Shown: one piece after another, positions 7,681 to 14,847 of the stretch
Position numbering within the stretch: the stretch's first letter is position 1
How the letters are laid out: each line of letters opens with the position of its first letter
DNA from: Desulfobacteraceae bacterium
Lineage (GTDB): Bacteria > Desulfobacterota > DSM-4660 > Desulfatiglandales > HGW-15
Assembly: GCA_003819975.1 (NCBI GenBank)
Contig: RPPU01000035.1
Span: 1-14,876, forward strand
Length of the DNA: 14,876 bases
Direction: 5' to 3'
The notes under the pieces: model-generated
The model's database searches: none
What the model saw: the letters and a program-made list of their open reading frames with translations, nothing else
Told to the model about the DNA's origin: nothing
Program-made: the position numbers and the translations under genes

Positions 7681-8768
7681 CCATCCTGTTTTTATCGAAC
7701 AATCTTGGTCTGGGCGGAAAGGAACGTCAGATTGTGGAGATTTTGAAATGCTTGACAAAAAAATCATCTGATCGTTTCCTTCTTCTGCTCAGGCAAAGCC
7801 GGATCGACATCGATCTGTCTGGTCTTGACCGGGTGACGGTGATTGCCCCCGAGAACTCCTTATCGTTTATAGAGTTTCTGCGGTTTTTCCGCCTAGCCGT
7901 CATCGAGATGGCCCCCGATATCGTCCATTCGTGGGAGGGAGTGGTGACCACGGCGGCGGTTTTGGTGCGGTCCACCCTCCGCCGAAGTTTTACGATTATA
8001 GCCGGGTCCTTGCGATATAGCCGGAGATATCGGTTCTTTTCAAAAACCGCTCTTATCAGTCGGTTTAATGCAATTTTCAGCGATGCGGTAATCGCCAATT
8101 CCCGATCTGCGCTTGCAGCGGCCGGGTTTTCTCCGGGAGGTAAATTCCATGTATTGCCGAACGGATTCGACCTGAACCAGTTTCTTCTCCCCCGGAATGG
8201 AAGAAACTCCCTGAAACCATTTCGAATCGGCATGGTGGCGAATTTCACCGAACCAAAAGACTATTCCACCCTGGCGGCTGCAGCAGTCGAATTGATTCGC
8301 AAAGGCATCGATCTCACGGTAGAGTGCGTCGGTGACGGCCCGGAGCGGGCAGCTGCCGAGCACTCGGTTCCCGCCGACCTTCGGGGCCGGATTGTTTTTT
8401 TCGGGGTTTTACGAAATGAAGACGTATTGAAGAGGATCAACGAGTGGGATGTGGGCGTTTTATTGAGTAAAAAAGGACATTCGGAGGGGATGTCGAATGC
8501 AATCATGGAATACATGTTGCTGGGGAAACCGGTGATATGTACCAATACTGGCGGGAATCCTGAATTGATAGAGGACGGTGTCAACGGATTTTTGATTCCA
8601 CATGAGGATCGATTTCAACTGGTTGAACGGTTAAAATGGCTGCTTTCGGATACGGAGGTACTCCGAAAAATGGGAGATCATTCCCGAAGAGTGGCTTGGA
8701 TGAATTTCGGAATTGATCGGGTCTCAACCCAACTCCTTTCTTTGTATGACCAGTTAAGGAATCGATAA
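7671..8768 (+). CDS. GT4-family glycosyltransferase with apparent ATA start
   Basis: A GT-B-fold GT4 glycosyltransferase of 365 residues if initiated at ATA 7671. The N-terminus read from there, PITILFLSNNLGLGGKERQ, is the classic first strand and glycine-rich loop of GT4 enzymes, so coding clearly reaches 7671 or nearby. Starting at the first canonical codon (GTG 7734, giving 344 residues) would remove that essential strand. Using the long numbering, LPNGFD is at 162-167, the linker-to-donor-domain strand FRIGMVANF near 184-192, and EGMSNAIME (EX7E) at 272-280, followed by GKPVICTNTGGNPELI. Possible explanations for the missing start are a rare ATA start, an ATG-to-ATA change or read error, or an indel in the G8 run just upstream. 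The reading frame itself is intact through 8768. The donor sugar is unknown. Confidence 0.82.
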   Translation: MPITILFLSNNLGLGGKERQIVEILKCLTKKSSDRFLLLLRQSRIDIDLSGLDRVTVIAPENSLSFIEFLRFFRLAVIEMAPDIVHSWEGVVTTAAVLVRSTLRRSFTIIAGSLRYSRRYRFFSKTALISRFNAIFSDAVIANSRSALAAAGFSPGGKFHVLPNGFDLNQFLLPRNGRNSLKPFRIGMVANFTEPKDYSTLAAAAVELIRKGIDLTVECVGDGPERAAAEHSVPADLRGRIVFFGVLRNEDVLKRINEWDVGVLLSKKGHSEGMSNAIMEYMLLGKPVICTNTGGNPELIEDGVNGFLIPHEDRFQLVERLKWLLSDTEVLRKMGDHSRRVAWMNFGIDRVSTQLLSLYDQLRNR

Positions 8769-8808
8769 ATGGGAGCGTTTTTAATCTGCCCGGACCGGGT
8801 CTCAACCC
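8715..8808 (+). repeat. Short direct repeat flanking a gene junction
   Basis: GATCGGGTCTCAACCC at 8715-8730 and GACCGGGTCTCAACCC at 8793-8808 match in 15 of 16 bases, 78 bases apart. Both are translated as DRVST, one near the end of the GT4 and one near the start of the AsnB-like protein. It may be chance or a trace of recombination at the junction. Confidence 0.35.
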
Positions 8809-10517
8809 CCCGGGCACTTGATATATTTGTGAAAAAAGGATTCAGTGAGCCAAAGATAATCCATCTTCATTCCTGGAGCATTTATGTATATCAGAAGCAA
8901 TGGCTGGAAGAGCCCAATTACCTGGAAACGGCTGATAGCCTCTTCTTTTCCGTCGGTACGGTTTTTTATAAAGGCGCTGATTATCAGGCGGGTCTGAAGC
9001 TGATTCGGGAAGATTTTTTCAAGAGGACTCTCGACCCGGATTCGTTGATCGGTTCCTTTTTTATCTTTGTCAAGAATAAAGACCAAATCGGTTTTTTCAC
9101 TGATCGGGCGGCGATTCAAAATGTCTTTTATCACCGGAAAACAAGGGTTATTTCCTCATCCTTCCTTGCCGTCCTCGTTGCCTCTGGGGAGATCGACGGC
9201 AAACAACCGCTAAACCCAAAGGCGGTGTGGGAGGTTTTGACCACCGGAAACCTGATCGGCCCCGATACCCTCATCCATACCATTGAAAGATATGAGCCAG
9301 CAATCCATTCCGATCTGATGGGAATCCCCCCAATAGAGTTTCCCACTCCAAAAATCAATCCAGAAGGGGAGAGTCAAAGCGATCCGATCCAAAGACAAAT
9401 CGACTTTCTTGATCAGTATTTCGGACAATTCGGTGAGGTGATGAACCGGTACGGAGTCATTTCCGGGTTGACTGGGGGGCTGGACAGCCGTCTTCTTTAT
9501 TTGCTGTTCAAGCCGCATGTGAAGCATCACCAGTTACATACCACCTCTCAGATGGCCCCAACCACCGAGTTCCGTATCGCCCTGAAATTTGCTCAGGCAG
9601 CCGGCGAGGCGATCATATCCCCACCTCATCTTTCCCCGGAAAAAACCGACCAGACAAAGCTGCTCTCCTTTATACGGGAGAACTTCTATTTTAATGATGG
9701 CCTGATCCGCACCCACCAGGTCTGGCTGGAAGAAATCAAGGGAAAAGACTATCTGAAAAGGCTCTATGGGGATCTGCACATCGGATTCAGCGGAGTGGGT
9801 GGGGAGCAGTATCGAAACAGCCAGTTCCTGCTCCGAGACCGCTACCGCTTTCGCTCCTGGGTTTGGAATGAACTCATTTTCAGGTACAGCGGTGATGCCT
9901 TTTCATCTTCTTGGGAGCGTGAGCTGTTTGTTGAGTACCTGCAAAAAAAAATCGCCGAACTGTTGGGGATTGAAAAAACATCCGCCTTCATCACCCGATA
10001 CCAGATCATGCGTTATTTCAATGAAATCTGGAACCCCGCCAACCGGACCATGAGGAACAACATCGAGAACCAACTCACTTTTTTTCTGAGTCCCTTCACC
10101 GATCATGGAGTTTCCCGGCGGGCGTATGCCCTTGTTCCTTATTTGCGGGGAGGATTTGATGTGGAAATGGAGATGATCCGGCGATTGGCTCCGGAGTTGG
10201 CCCAATTGGAAACGGTATACGGGTTTTCTCCCGCAGATCGCCCATCTTTTCTATTTCAAATTCTGCCCTTTGTGAAGCGCGTCCTGGGGTTACCGCTTTT
10301 CAACCGTCTCTATTATCTGCGGAAACGGTATAGCGGACATTTTCTGGATTTATTACTGCTGAAACACCCAGGGCTTTGTCCTTATATAGAACGAGTGAAG
10401 GCATTGGGTATGCCCCTGAAAATCGATCGATTGGCTAAAAACGATTTCCTTGCACCGCTTCTGATCGAACTGGGGTTCTTTTTAACCGAAATGGAAGAAA
10501 GCATCGATGACACTTAA
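8769..10517 (+). CDS. Asparagine-synthetase-like protein lacking the glutaminase cysteine
   Basis: A 582-residue protein with the two-domain plan of glutamine-dependent asparagine synthetase (AsnB). The N-terminal part (~30-180) keeps the glutaminase-like fold signature FFTDRAAIQNVFYHR at 109-123, matching the DRLGIxPLYY segment of AsnB, followed by a VISSSFLAVL strand. However, it begins MGAF instead of MCGI, so the Cys2 nucleophile is absent; a Cys at 7 is not N-terminal. The synthetase part has the PP-loop LTGGLDSR at 234-241, so ATP-dependent adenylation of a carboxylate looks possible, with free ammonia or another amine as nucleophile. AsnB homologues such as WbpS in O-antigen loci are linked to uronic-acid amides, a useful precedent. 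The start directly follows the GT4 stop (TAAATG), with AAGGA at 8756-8760. It overlaps the next gene by 11 bases. Fold assignment is good; the reaction is inferred. Confidence 0.8.
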   Translation: MGAFLICPDRVSTPRALDIFVKKGFSEPKIIHLHSWSIYVYQKQWLEEPNYLETADSLFFSVGTVFYKGADYQAGLKLIREDFFKRTLDPDSLIGSFFIFVKNKDQIGFFTDRAAIQNVFYHRKTRVISSSFLAVLVASGEIDGKQPLNPKAVWEVLTTGNLIGPDTLIHTIERYEPAIHSDLMGIPPIEFPTPKINPEGESQSDPIQRQIDFLDQYFGQFGEVMNRYGVISGLTGGLDSRLLYLLFKPHVKHHQLHTTSQMAPTTEFRIALKFAQAAGEAIISPPHLSPEKTDQTKLLSFIRENFYFNDGLIRTHQVWLEEIKGKDYLKRLYGDLHIGFSGVGGEQYRNSQFLLRDRYRFRSWVWNELIFRYSGDAFSSSWERELFVEYLQKKIAELLGIEKTSAFITRYQIMRYFNEIWNPANRTMRNNIENQLTFFLSPFTDHGVSRRAYALVPYLRGGFDVEMEMIRRLAPELAQLETVYGFSPADRPSFLFQILPFVKRVLGLPLFNRLYYLRKRYSGHFLDLLLLKHPGLCPYIERVKALGMPLKIDRLAKNDFLAPLLIELGFFLTEMEESIDDT

Positions 10518-11634
10518 AAAACTGATCAATTCGGTTCTGGAAAAAAGGGTCTCGTGGATTTCCCAGGAGAAAGCAAGAAAAATCAGAAAACAGGTATCAC
10601 TGCTTCCAATCGATCCGGTTCTGGCCGAACGCTACAGGAAGAAATGGAGTCGCCTTGGTACGATTCCCAAAAAAACCTACCTGGAGATATTTGCTTCAAT
10701 ATTCAATTCGGCCAACGAGGACTTCGTTCCCGAGGATTTGTATTACAACCGGGTTGAACCGGTGCTCAACCGCAAGTCATTTGCCCTTGCATATGCCGAC
10801 AAGAATTTCTACGAACGGTACTTGTCTGAGTATCGGCATCTCTTTCCCGTAACGTGGCTGCGGGGAATCAATGGAAGTTTATTCGATGCCTCCTTTGCGG
10901 CTCTTCCGGATGCCGGACCGGTATTGAGAACCATGTCCGTGGATTCGGAATACATTCTGAAACCTGCATCGGAAACGAGCGGCGGGAGAAAAGTGAACAA
11001 AGTGCGAAAATGCTCCCGCCGGTTCCGGATCAACGAGATGGATCTTTCTCTGGAGGAGATGAGCGGATACCTGCGAGAACAATACCAGAACAATTTTGTC
11101 CTCCAGGATAAAATCTCTTCTCATCCGTTTTTTTCGGCCTTTAATCCGGATTCACTGAATACGGTTCGGATATTCACCTATCGATCGATCCGAGATGAAT
11201 TGGTTCACCCCTTACAGGCGGTTCTCCGATTTGGCCGGCCCGGCAACCTGGTCGACAATCAAGCCGCCGGGGGAAGAACTTATGGGATCAGCACCTCAGG
11301 GAGCCTGAACCGGTTCGCCATTGATAAGTGGGGGAGGAGGTACGAAGCGGAGGCGAATCACAAAGAGATGATGGCTTTTCCGGTGCCGGGATTAACTCAA
11401 ATGAAGCAAATCGCGGCCGATATCGCTGAAAAGTACTTGTTTCATCGGCTCCTTGGCTTCGATTTTTGCTACTCAGATAAGAATGAAGTAAAGCTCCTGG
11501 AGATCAACTGTAAAAATATCGAAATCAATTTTCTGCAGATGAACAATGGCCCTTTGTTCGGCTCCTTTACCGATGAGGTAATCGAATACTGCTCCAAAAA
11601 TAAAAAAGTGGTGGCTTTGGATTTTGAAATATGA
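10507..11634 (+). CDS. Sugar-transfer-associated ATP-grasp protein
   Basis: A 375-residue protein resembling the sugar-transfer-associated ATP-grasp family (ATPgrasp_ST), found in many polysaccharide loci without a fixed substrate. A helical, Lys-rich N-terminal ~100 residues precede the ATP-grasp core. Visible core elements are YILKPASETSGGRKV at 149-163 (ATP-binding Lys and glycine-rich loop), VLQDKISSHP at 198-207, PDSLNTVRIFTY at 214-225 (the family's conserved NTxR), and metal-binding candidates D319 and LEINCKN at 331-337. No signal peptide is seen. ATP-grasp enzymes form an acyl-phosphate and join it to an amine, so amide or peptide bond formation on a glycan precursor is the natural inference. 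It overlaps the AsnB-like gene by 11 bases and the deacetylase by 4 (ATGA), with GGAAG at 10493-10497 as Shine-Dalgarno. The family call is by motif pattern; substrate unknown. Confidence 0.78.
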   Translation: MTLKKLINSVLEKRVSWISQEKARKIRKQVSLLPIDPVLAERYRKKWSRLGTIPKKTYLEIFASIFNSANEDFVPEDLYYNRVEPVLNRKSFALAYADKNFYERYLSEYRHLFPVTWLRGINGSLFDASFAALPDAGPVLRTMSVDSEYILKPASETSGGRKVNKVRKCSRRFRINEMDLSLEEMSGYLREQYQNNFVLQDKISSHPFFSAFNPDSLNTVRIFTYRSIRDELVHPLQAVLRFGRPGNLVDNQAAGGRTYGISTSGSLNRFAIDKWGRRYEAEANHKEMMAFPVPGLTQMKQIAADIAEKYLFHRLLGFDFCYSDKNEVKLLEINCKNIEINFLQMNNGPLFGSFTDEVIEYCSKNKKVVALDFEI

Positions 11635-12788
11635 TGAATACGCTACAGATTCCGGTGTTCTATTATCATTCGGTTGCTCCTCGGGCAGACCGACGTTGGC
11701 GCCGGTTTTATTTGACGTTTCCATTAGCCTACTTTGAGGATCTGATCCGTTATTTGACCGGCCAAGGGTTCACCTTTTTAACGTTGGACGAGTATTTCGC
11801 CGAGCGGCAGAAGGCCGACACAGAAAAGCGCCGGCTGATCTGCCTGACTTTTGATGACGGATACCTGGATAATTACATATTTGTTTATCCCGTACTGAAA
11901 AAGTTTGGCGCCAAGGCGACAATATTCGTCAGTCCGGATTTTGTCCAAGACGGAACCCAGCCGCGGCCGACCCTGTTTGATGTGTGGGATGGGAAATGGA
12001 AAATAGCCGACCTCGAATCGCTCGGATTCGCTTCATGGGCGGAATTACGCGTAATGCAGGATTCGGGAGTGATCGATATACAACCCCATACAATGACTCA
12101 TACCAAATACTTTGTTTCTGGGAAATTATGCGGGTTTCACCATCGGGGGGGCGACCCCCTTTATCCGATCTCCAACCGATTTCCCTTCAGAAAACCATAT
12201 TACATAACCGATCCGGAGTTTTTCAGCCTGATTCCCTATGGGACGCCATTTTTTGAAGAAAAATCGGCGATTATCGCCAGGAAGGTGAGTATCAGTGAAG
12301 ATTTTCAGAATGAATGTTGCGAAGCGCTGAAATCCCAGGATTGGTCCAGGTATTCCTTTCAGGGATGTTTTGAAAAGGTGGAATCCCTTTACCGGGACTA
12401 CATTTCCCGGGATCGGTTGATCGATCATGTCGAGAGCGACCTGGAATATGAGAAGCGGGTTCGGGCGGAATTGCGGGATTCGAGACGGATAATCTCTGAA
12501 AACATGGGGAAATCGGCCAATCATTGCTGCTGGCCGCATGGAAAATACAGTGAGAACACTCATCGTTGGGCGATCGAGGAGGGATATCGCTCAACTACGA
12601 TCGTTCTGAAGCCCGGAGAGGTGAACCTGTTTCAAGATCGGTTCGACCGCACCGGATGCGGAATTGTTCTGAAAAATCGGATTCTCACTAAACTGAAAGG
12701 CATTTATAAGCTCCAGGCCTACCGGGAAGTTTTTCCATACCGGCAGATTCGGGATATCTACAACAGGATAGCCTATGGCGTCAAATAA
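11631..12788 (+). CDS. NodB-fold (CE4) polysaccharide deacetylase with large insertion
   Basis: A 385-residue carbohydrate-esterase family 4 protein. It starts with IPVFYYHSVAP, the common first strand of this family. Motif 1 is TFDDGYLDN at 73-81 (D75/D76 metal and base), motif 2 is HTMTH at 153-157 (H153 and H157, metal), and a late motif WPHGKYS at 301-307 resembles motif 3. Between motifs 2 and 3 lie about 140 residues instead of the usual ~40, including HHRGGDP near 170-175 and a Cys pair at 229-230. No signal peptide or membrane anchor is visible, so action on a cytoplasmic nucleotide- or lipid-linked sugar, as ArnD acts on a lipid-linked sugar at the inner membrane, is more likely than secretion. 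The start is ATG 11631 (a second ATG follows at 11634) overlapping the previous stop. It overlaps the next gene by 14 bases. Removing an acyl group to expose an amine for the neighbouring ligases is inferred. Confidence 0.83.
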   Translation: MMNTLQIPVFYYHSVAPRADRRWRRFYLTFPLAYFEDLIRYLTGQGFTFLTLDEYFAERQKADTEKRRLICLTFDDGYLDNYIFVYPVLKKFGAKATIFVSPDFVQDGTQPRPTLFDVWDGKWKIADLESLGFASWAELRVMQDSGVIDIQPHTMTHTKYFVSGKLCGFHHRGGDPLYPISNRFPFRKPYYITDPEFFSLIPYGTPFFEEKSAIIARKVSISEDFQNECCEALKSQDWSRYSFQGCFEKVESLYRDYISRDRLIDHVESDLEYEKRVRAELRDSRRIISENMGKSANHCCWPHGKYSENTHRWAIEEGYRSTTIVLKPGEVNLFQDRFDRTGCGIVLKNRILTKLKGIYKLQAYREVFPYRQIRDIYNRIAYGVK

Positions 12789-13842
12789 AATCAAAGCTGT
12801 TATTCTGGCCAATGAAACCAAGGATGATCATGGTTTATGGCTGAAAGCCTGTGAAAGATACCATGAGGCAATCGACTACCGGGTCGTCAACCTGACGGCA
12901 GGAGATTGGTTCGAAGCCGTACATCGGGAGGAATTTGATGTTCTACTGGCCCGGCCAGGGGGATTGACCGCATCGTACAAACAATTATATGATGAACGGA
13001 TCCATATTCTCGGTCTGACTCTGGGATATCCGGTTTTCCCTGCTCCACTGGAAATATTCATATACGAGAACAAGCGTTTTTTCTATTCCTGGCTGAAAGC
13101 AACGCAGATTCCCCATCCAGGCACGGTTGTCTGTTACGAGCGCCGGGAGGCGCTCACCCATGTAGAGAAATGCATGTTTCCCGTCGTCGCCAAGTTGAAT
13201 ATCGGTGCTTCTGGAAGTGGGATCCGGATTATCGAGGATCGGGATGAAGCCGTCCGGTATATCGAGCGCACATTTTCATCCAAGGGCGCCCCCAAGCGCT
13301 GGGGGCCTAATTTCGCAAGCGGGGGGATATTAAAACGGGGTGTTCATTACCTGCTCCATCCGGCTGATATCAAAAAGAAGATCGATATTTACCGGACAAA
13401 ATTCAACCAGGCGCAAACCGGGTTTGTCCTTTTTCAGGAGTATATTCCCCATGAATTCGAATGGCGGGTGGTGCGCATCGGCGAGTCTTTTTTTGCCCAC
13501 AAGAAACTAAAAGCGGGCGAAAAAGCGAGTGGCTCTCTCCTGAAAGGATACGAGAATCCGCCTTTGGGTCTTCTCGATTTTGTTCGTGAAATAACCGAAA
13601 AGCATGGTTTGTACAGCCAGGCGGTTGATGTCTTCGAGTCGGAACGAGGATACCTGGTGAATGAAATGCAATGCTTTTTCGGGCAATCCGATCCCCACCA
13701 GATGCTGGTAGACGGTATCCCCGGAAGGTATATCCGGACCTCCCTTGGTTGGAAAATTGAAAAAGGTGAGTTCAATCAAAATCAATGTTTTGACCTGAGA
13801 TTGGAATATGTCATCGGTCAATTTAAGGGAAAAAGATCGTGA
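12775..13842 (+). CDS. ATP-grasp ligase, RimK/D-Ala-D-Ala-ligase-like
   Basis: A 355-residue ATP-grasp protein of a different subtype from the one at 10507. The N-terminal ~115 residues form a probable Rossmann-like pre-ATP-grasp domain (FDVLLARPGGLT at 54-65, ENKRFFYSWL at 98-107). The core has FPVVAKLNIGASGSGIRII at 135-153 with K140 and the glycine-rich loop, FVLFQEYIP at 217-225 (hinge contacting ATP), EWRVVRIGESFFAHKKLKAG at 229-248, and D285 and E297 (VNEMQC) as metal-binding candidates. An insertion with several His and Lys residues lies at ~170-215. The fold implies carboxylate-amine or similar ligation through an acyl-phosphate. AGGA at 12765-12768 is six bases before ATG 12775; the gene overlaps the deacetylase by 14 bases and the next GT4 by 4 (GTGA). 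Neighbours suggest that the acceptor is a glycan precursor, but no substrate can be named. Confidence 0.8.
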   Translation: MASNKIKAVILANETKDDHGLWLKACERYHEAIDYRVVNLTAGDWFEAVHREEFDVLLARPGGLTASYKQLYDERIHILGLTLGYPVFPAPLEIFIYENKRFFYSWLKATQIPHPGTVVCYERREALTHVEKCMFPVVAKLNIGASGSGIRIIEDRDEAVRYIERTFSSKGAPKRWGPNFASGGILKRGVHYLLHPADIKKKIDIYRTKFNQAQTGFVLFQEYIPHEFEWRVVRIGESFFAHKKLKAGEKASGSLLKGYENPPLGLLDFVREITEKHGLYSQAVDVFESERGYLVNEMQCFFGQSDPHQMLVDGIPGRYIRTSLGWKIEKGEFNQNQCFDLRLEYVIGQFKGKRS

Positions 13843-14837
13843 CTGTATTGTTTGTCTGCAGCGGCAACAACCGTTGGGGTATTTCCCCGACAATCATGTC
13901 CCAGGGTGATTCTTTGGAAAAATTGGGGATCAATGTGGAGTACTTTCCTGTCCGGGGGAAAGGGGTTGCCGGGTATATACAGACGGTCTTTCGGCTTAAA
14001 CGTTTTTTGCACAGGAATCAATTCGACTTGATCCATGCCCATTACGGGTTATGTGGGTGGGTTGCCTTTCTCGCAAAATCGAATAATCCCCCCCTGATCC
14101 TTTCCTATATGGGGAGTGATCTGTTTCTTGTGCGAGGGGGAAAGGTTTCAAAAAACGGGGTTTTGGGGAAATTGAACCGAATGATGCAGTATAGAGTGGA
14201 TCATCTCATCGTGAAATCGGCGGCAATGGCTGAGGGATTATCCCGACCTGAAATAACGACGGTGATTCCCAATGGAGTCGATCTCGATCTTTTTAACCCA
14301 CTTCCGAAAGAAGAATGCAGAAAAGAGTTGAAACTGAATTTAGAAAAACAGATTGTTCTTTTTTTGGGGAATCGCTCTTCCCCAGTGAAGAATTTCCAAC
14401 TTCTGGAGACCGCAATCGGGATCATAAAAACTCCTGAAATTGAGCTATTGTGTCCCTATCCGGCTTCTCCCACCTTGATTCCGTTCTATTTGAATGCCGC
14501 GGATGTGCTTGTACAAACTTCCCTATCCGAGGGGTCGCCGAACATTATCAAGGAGGCGATGGCTTGTAACTGCCCGATCGTGGCCACCGATGTCGGCGAT
14601 ACTCAATGGGTGATGGGCGAGACCGAAGGCTGTCATATCACTTCATTTAATCCGAACGATCTGGCGAATAAAATTAAATCGGCTTTAACCTTTGGAAATC
14701 GGACCAATGGGCGTGAAAGGCTCCGCATGCTGGGTTTGGACGTGGATACAGTAGCCAAGCGGATCAGGCATCTGTATGAGTGTCTTTTATACAAAGAAAT
14801 TGTCGGCGAATCACAAATCAGTATTACTTCTTTGTAA
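13839..14837 (+). CDS. GT4-family glycosyltransferase
   Basis: A 332-residue GT-B enzyme of family GT4. The N-terminal domain begins TVLFVCSGNN and has FDLIHAHYG at 62-70, a very typical GT4 segment, then SYMGSDL at 89-95. The donor domain opens after VIPNGVD (142-148), with IVLFLGNRSSPVKNF at 172-186, NAADVLVQTSLSEGSPNIIKE at 219-239 (E231 and E239 form the EX7E motif), then CPIVATDVGD at 245-254. At 332 residues it is slightly shorter than most GT4 enzymes because the donor-domain middle is compact. The GTG start at 13839 overlaps the ATP-grasp stop, with AAGGGA at 13825-13830 eight bases upstream. The donor and linkage are unknown. A 10-base gap separates it from the next putative gene. 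Confidence 0.9.
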   Translation: MTVLFVCSGNNRWGISPTIMSQGDSLEKLGINVEYFPVRGKGVAGYIQTVFRLKRFLHRNQFDLIHAHYGLCGWVAFLAKSNNPPLILSYMGSDLFLVRGGKVSKNGVLGKLNRMMQYRVDHLIVKSAAMAEGLSRPEITTVIPNGVDLDLFNPLPKEECRKELKLNLEKQIVLFLGNRSSPVKNFQLLETAIGIIKTPEIELLCPYPASPTLIPFYLNAADVLVQTSLSEGSPNIIKEAMACNCPIVATDVGDTQWVMGETEGCHITSFNPNDLANKIKSALTFGNRTNGRERLRMLGLDVDTVAKRIRHLYECLLYKEIVGESQISITSL

Positions 14838-14847
14838 AAGTGGAATA

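Noticed and set aside
7734..8768. GTG 7734 as the start of the second GT4
   Set aside because: It would delete the first strand and glycine loop clearly encoded from 7671. It has no Shine-Dalgarno just before it; the nearest purine-rich segment is part of the coding sequence.
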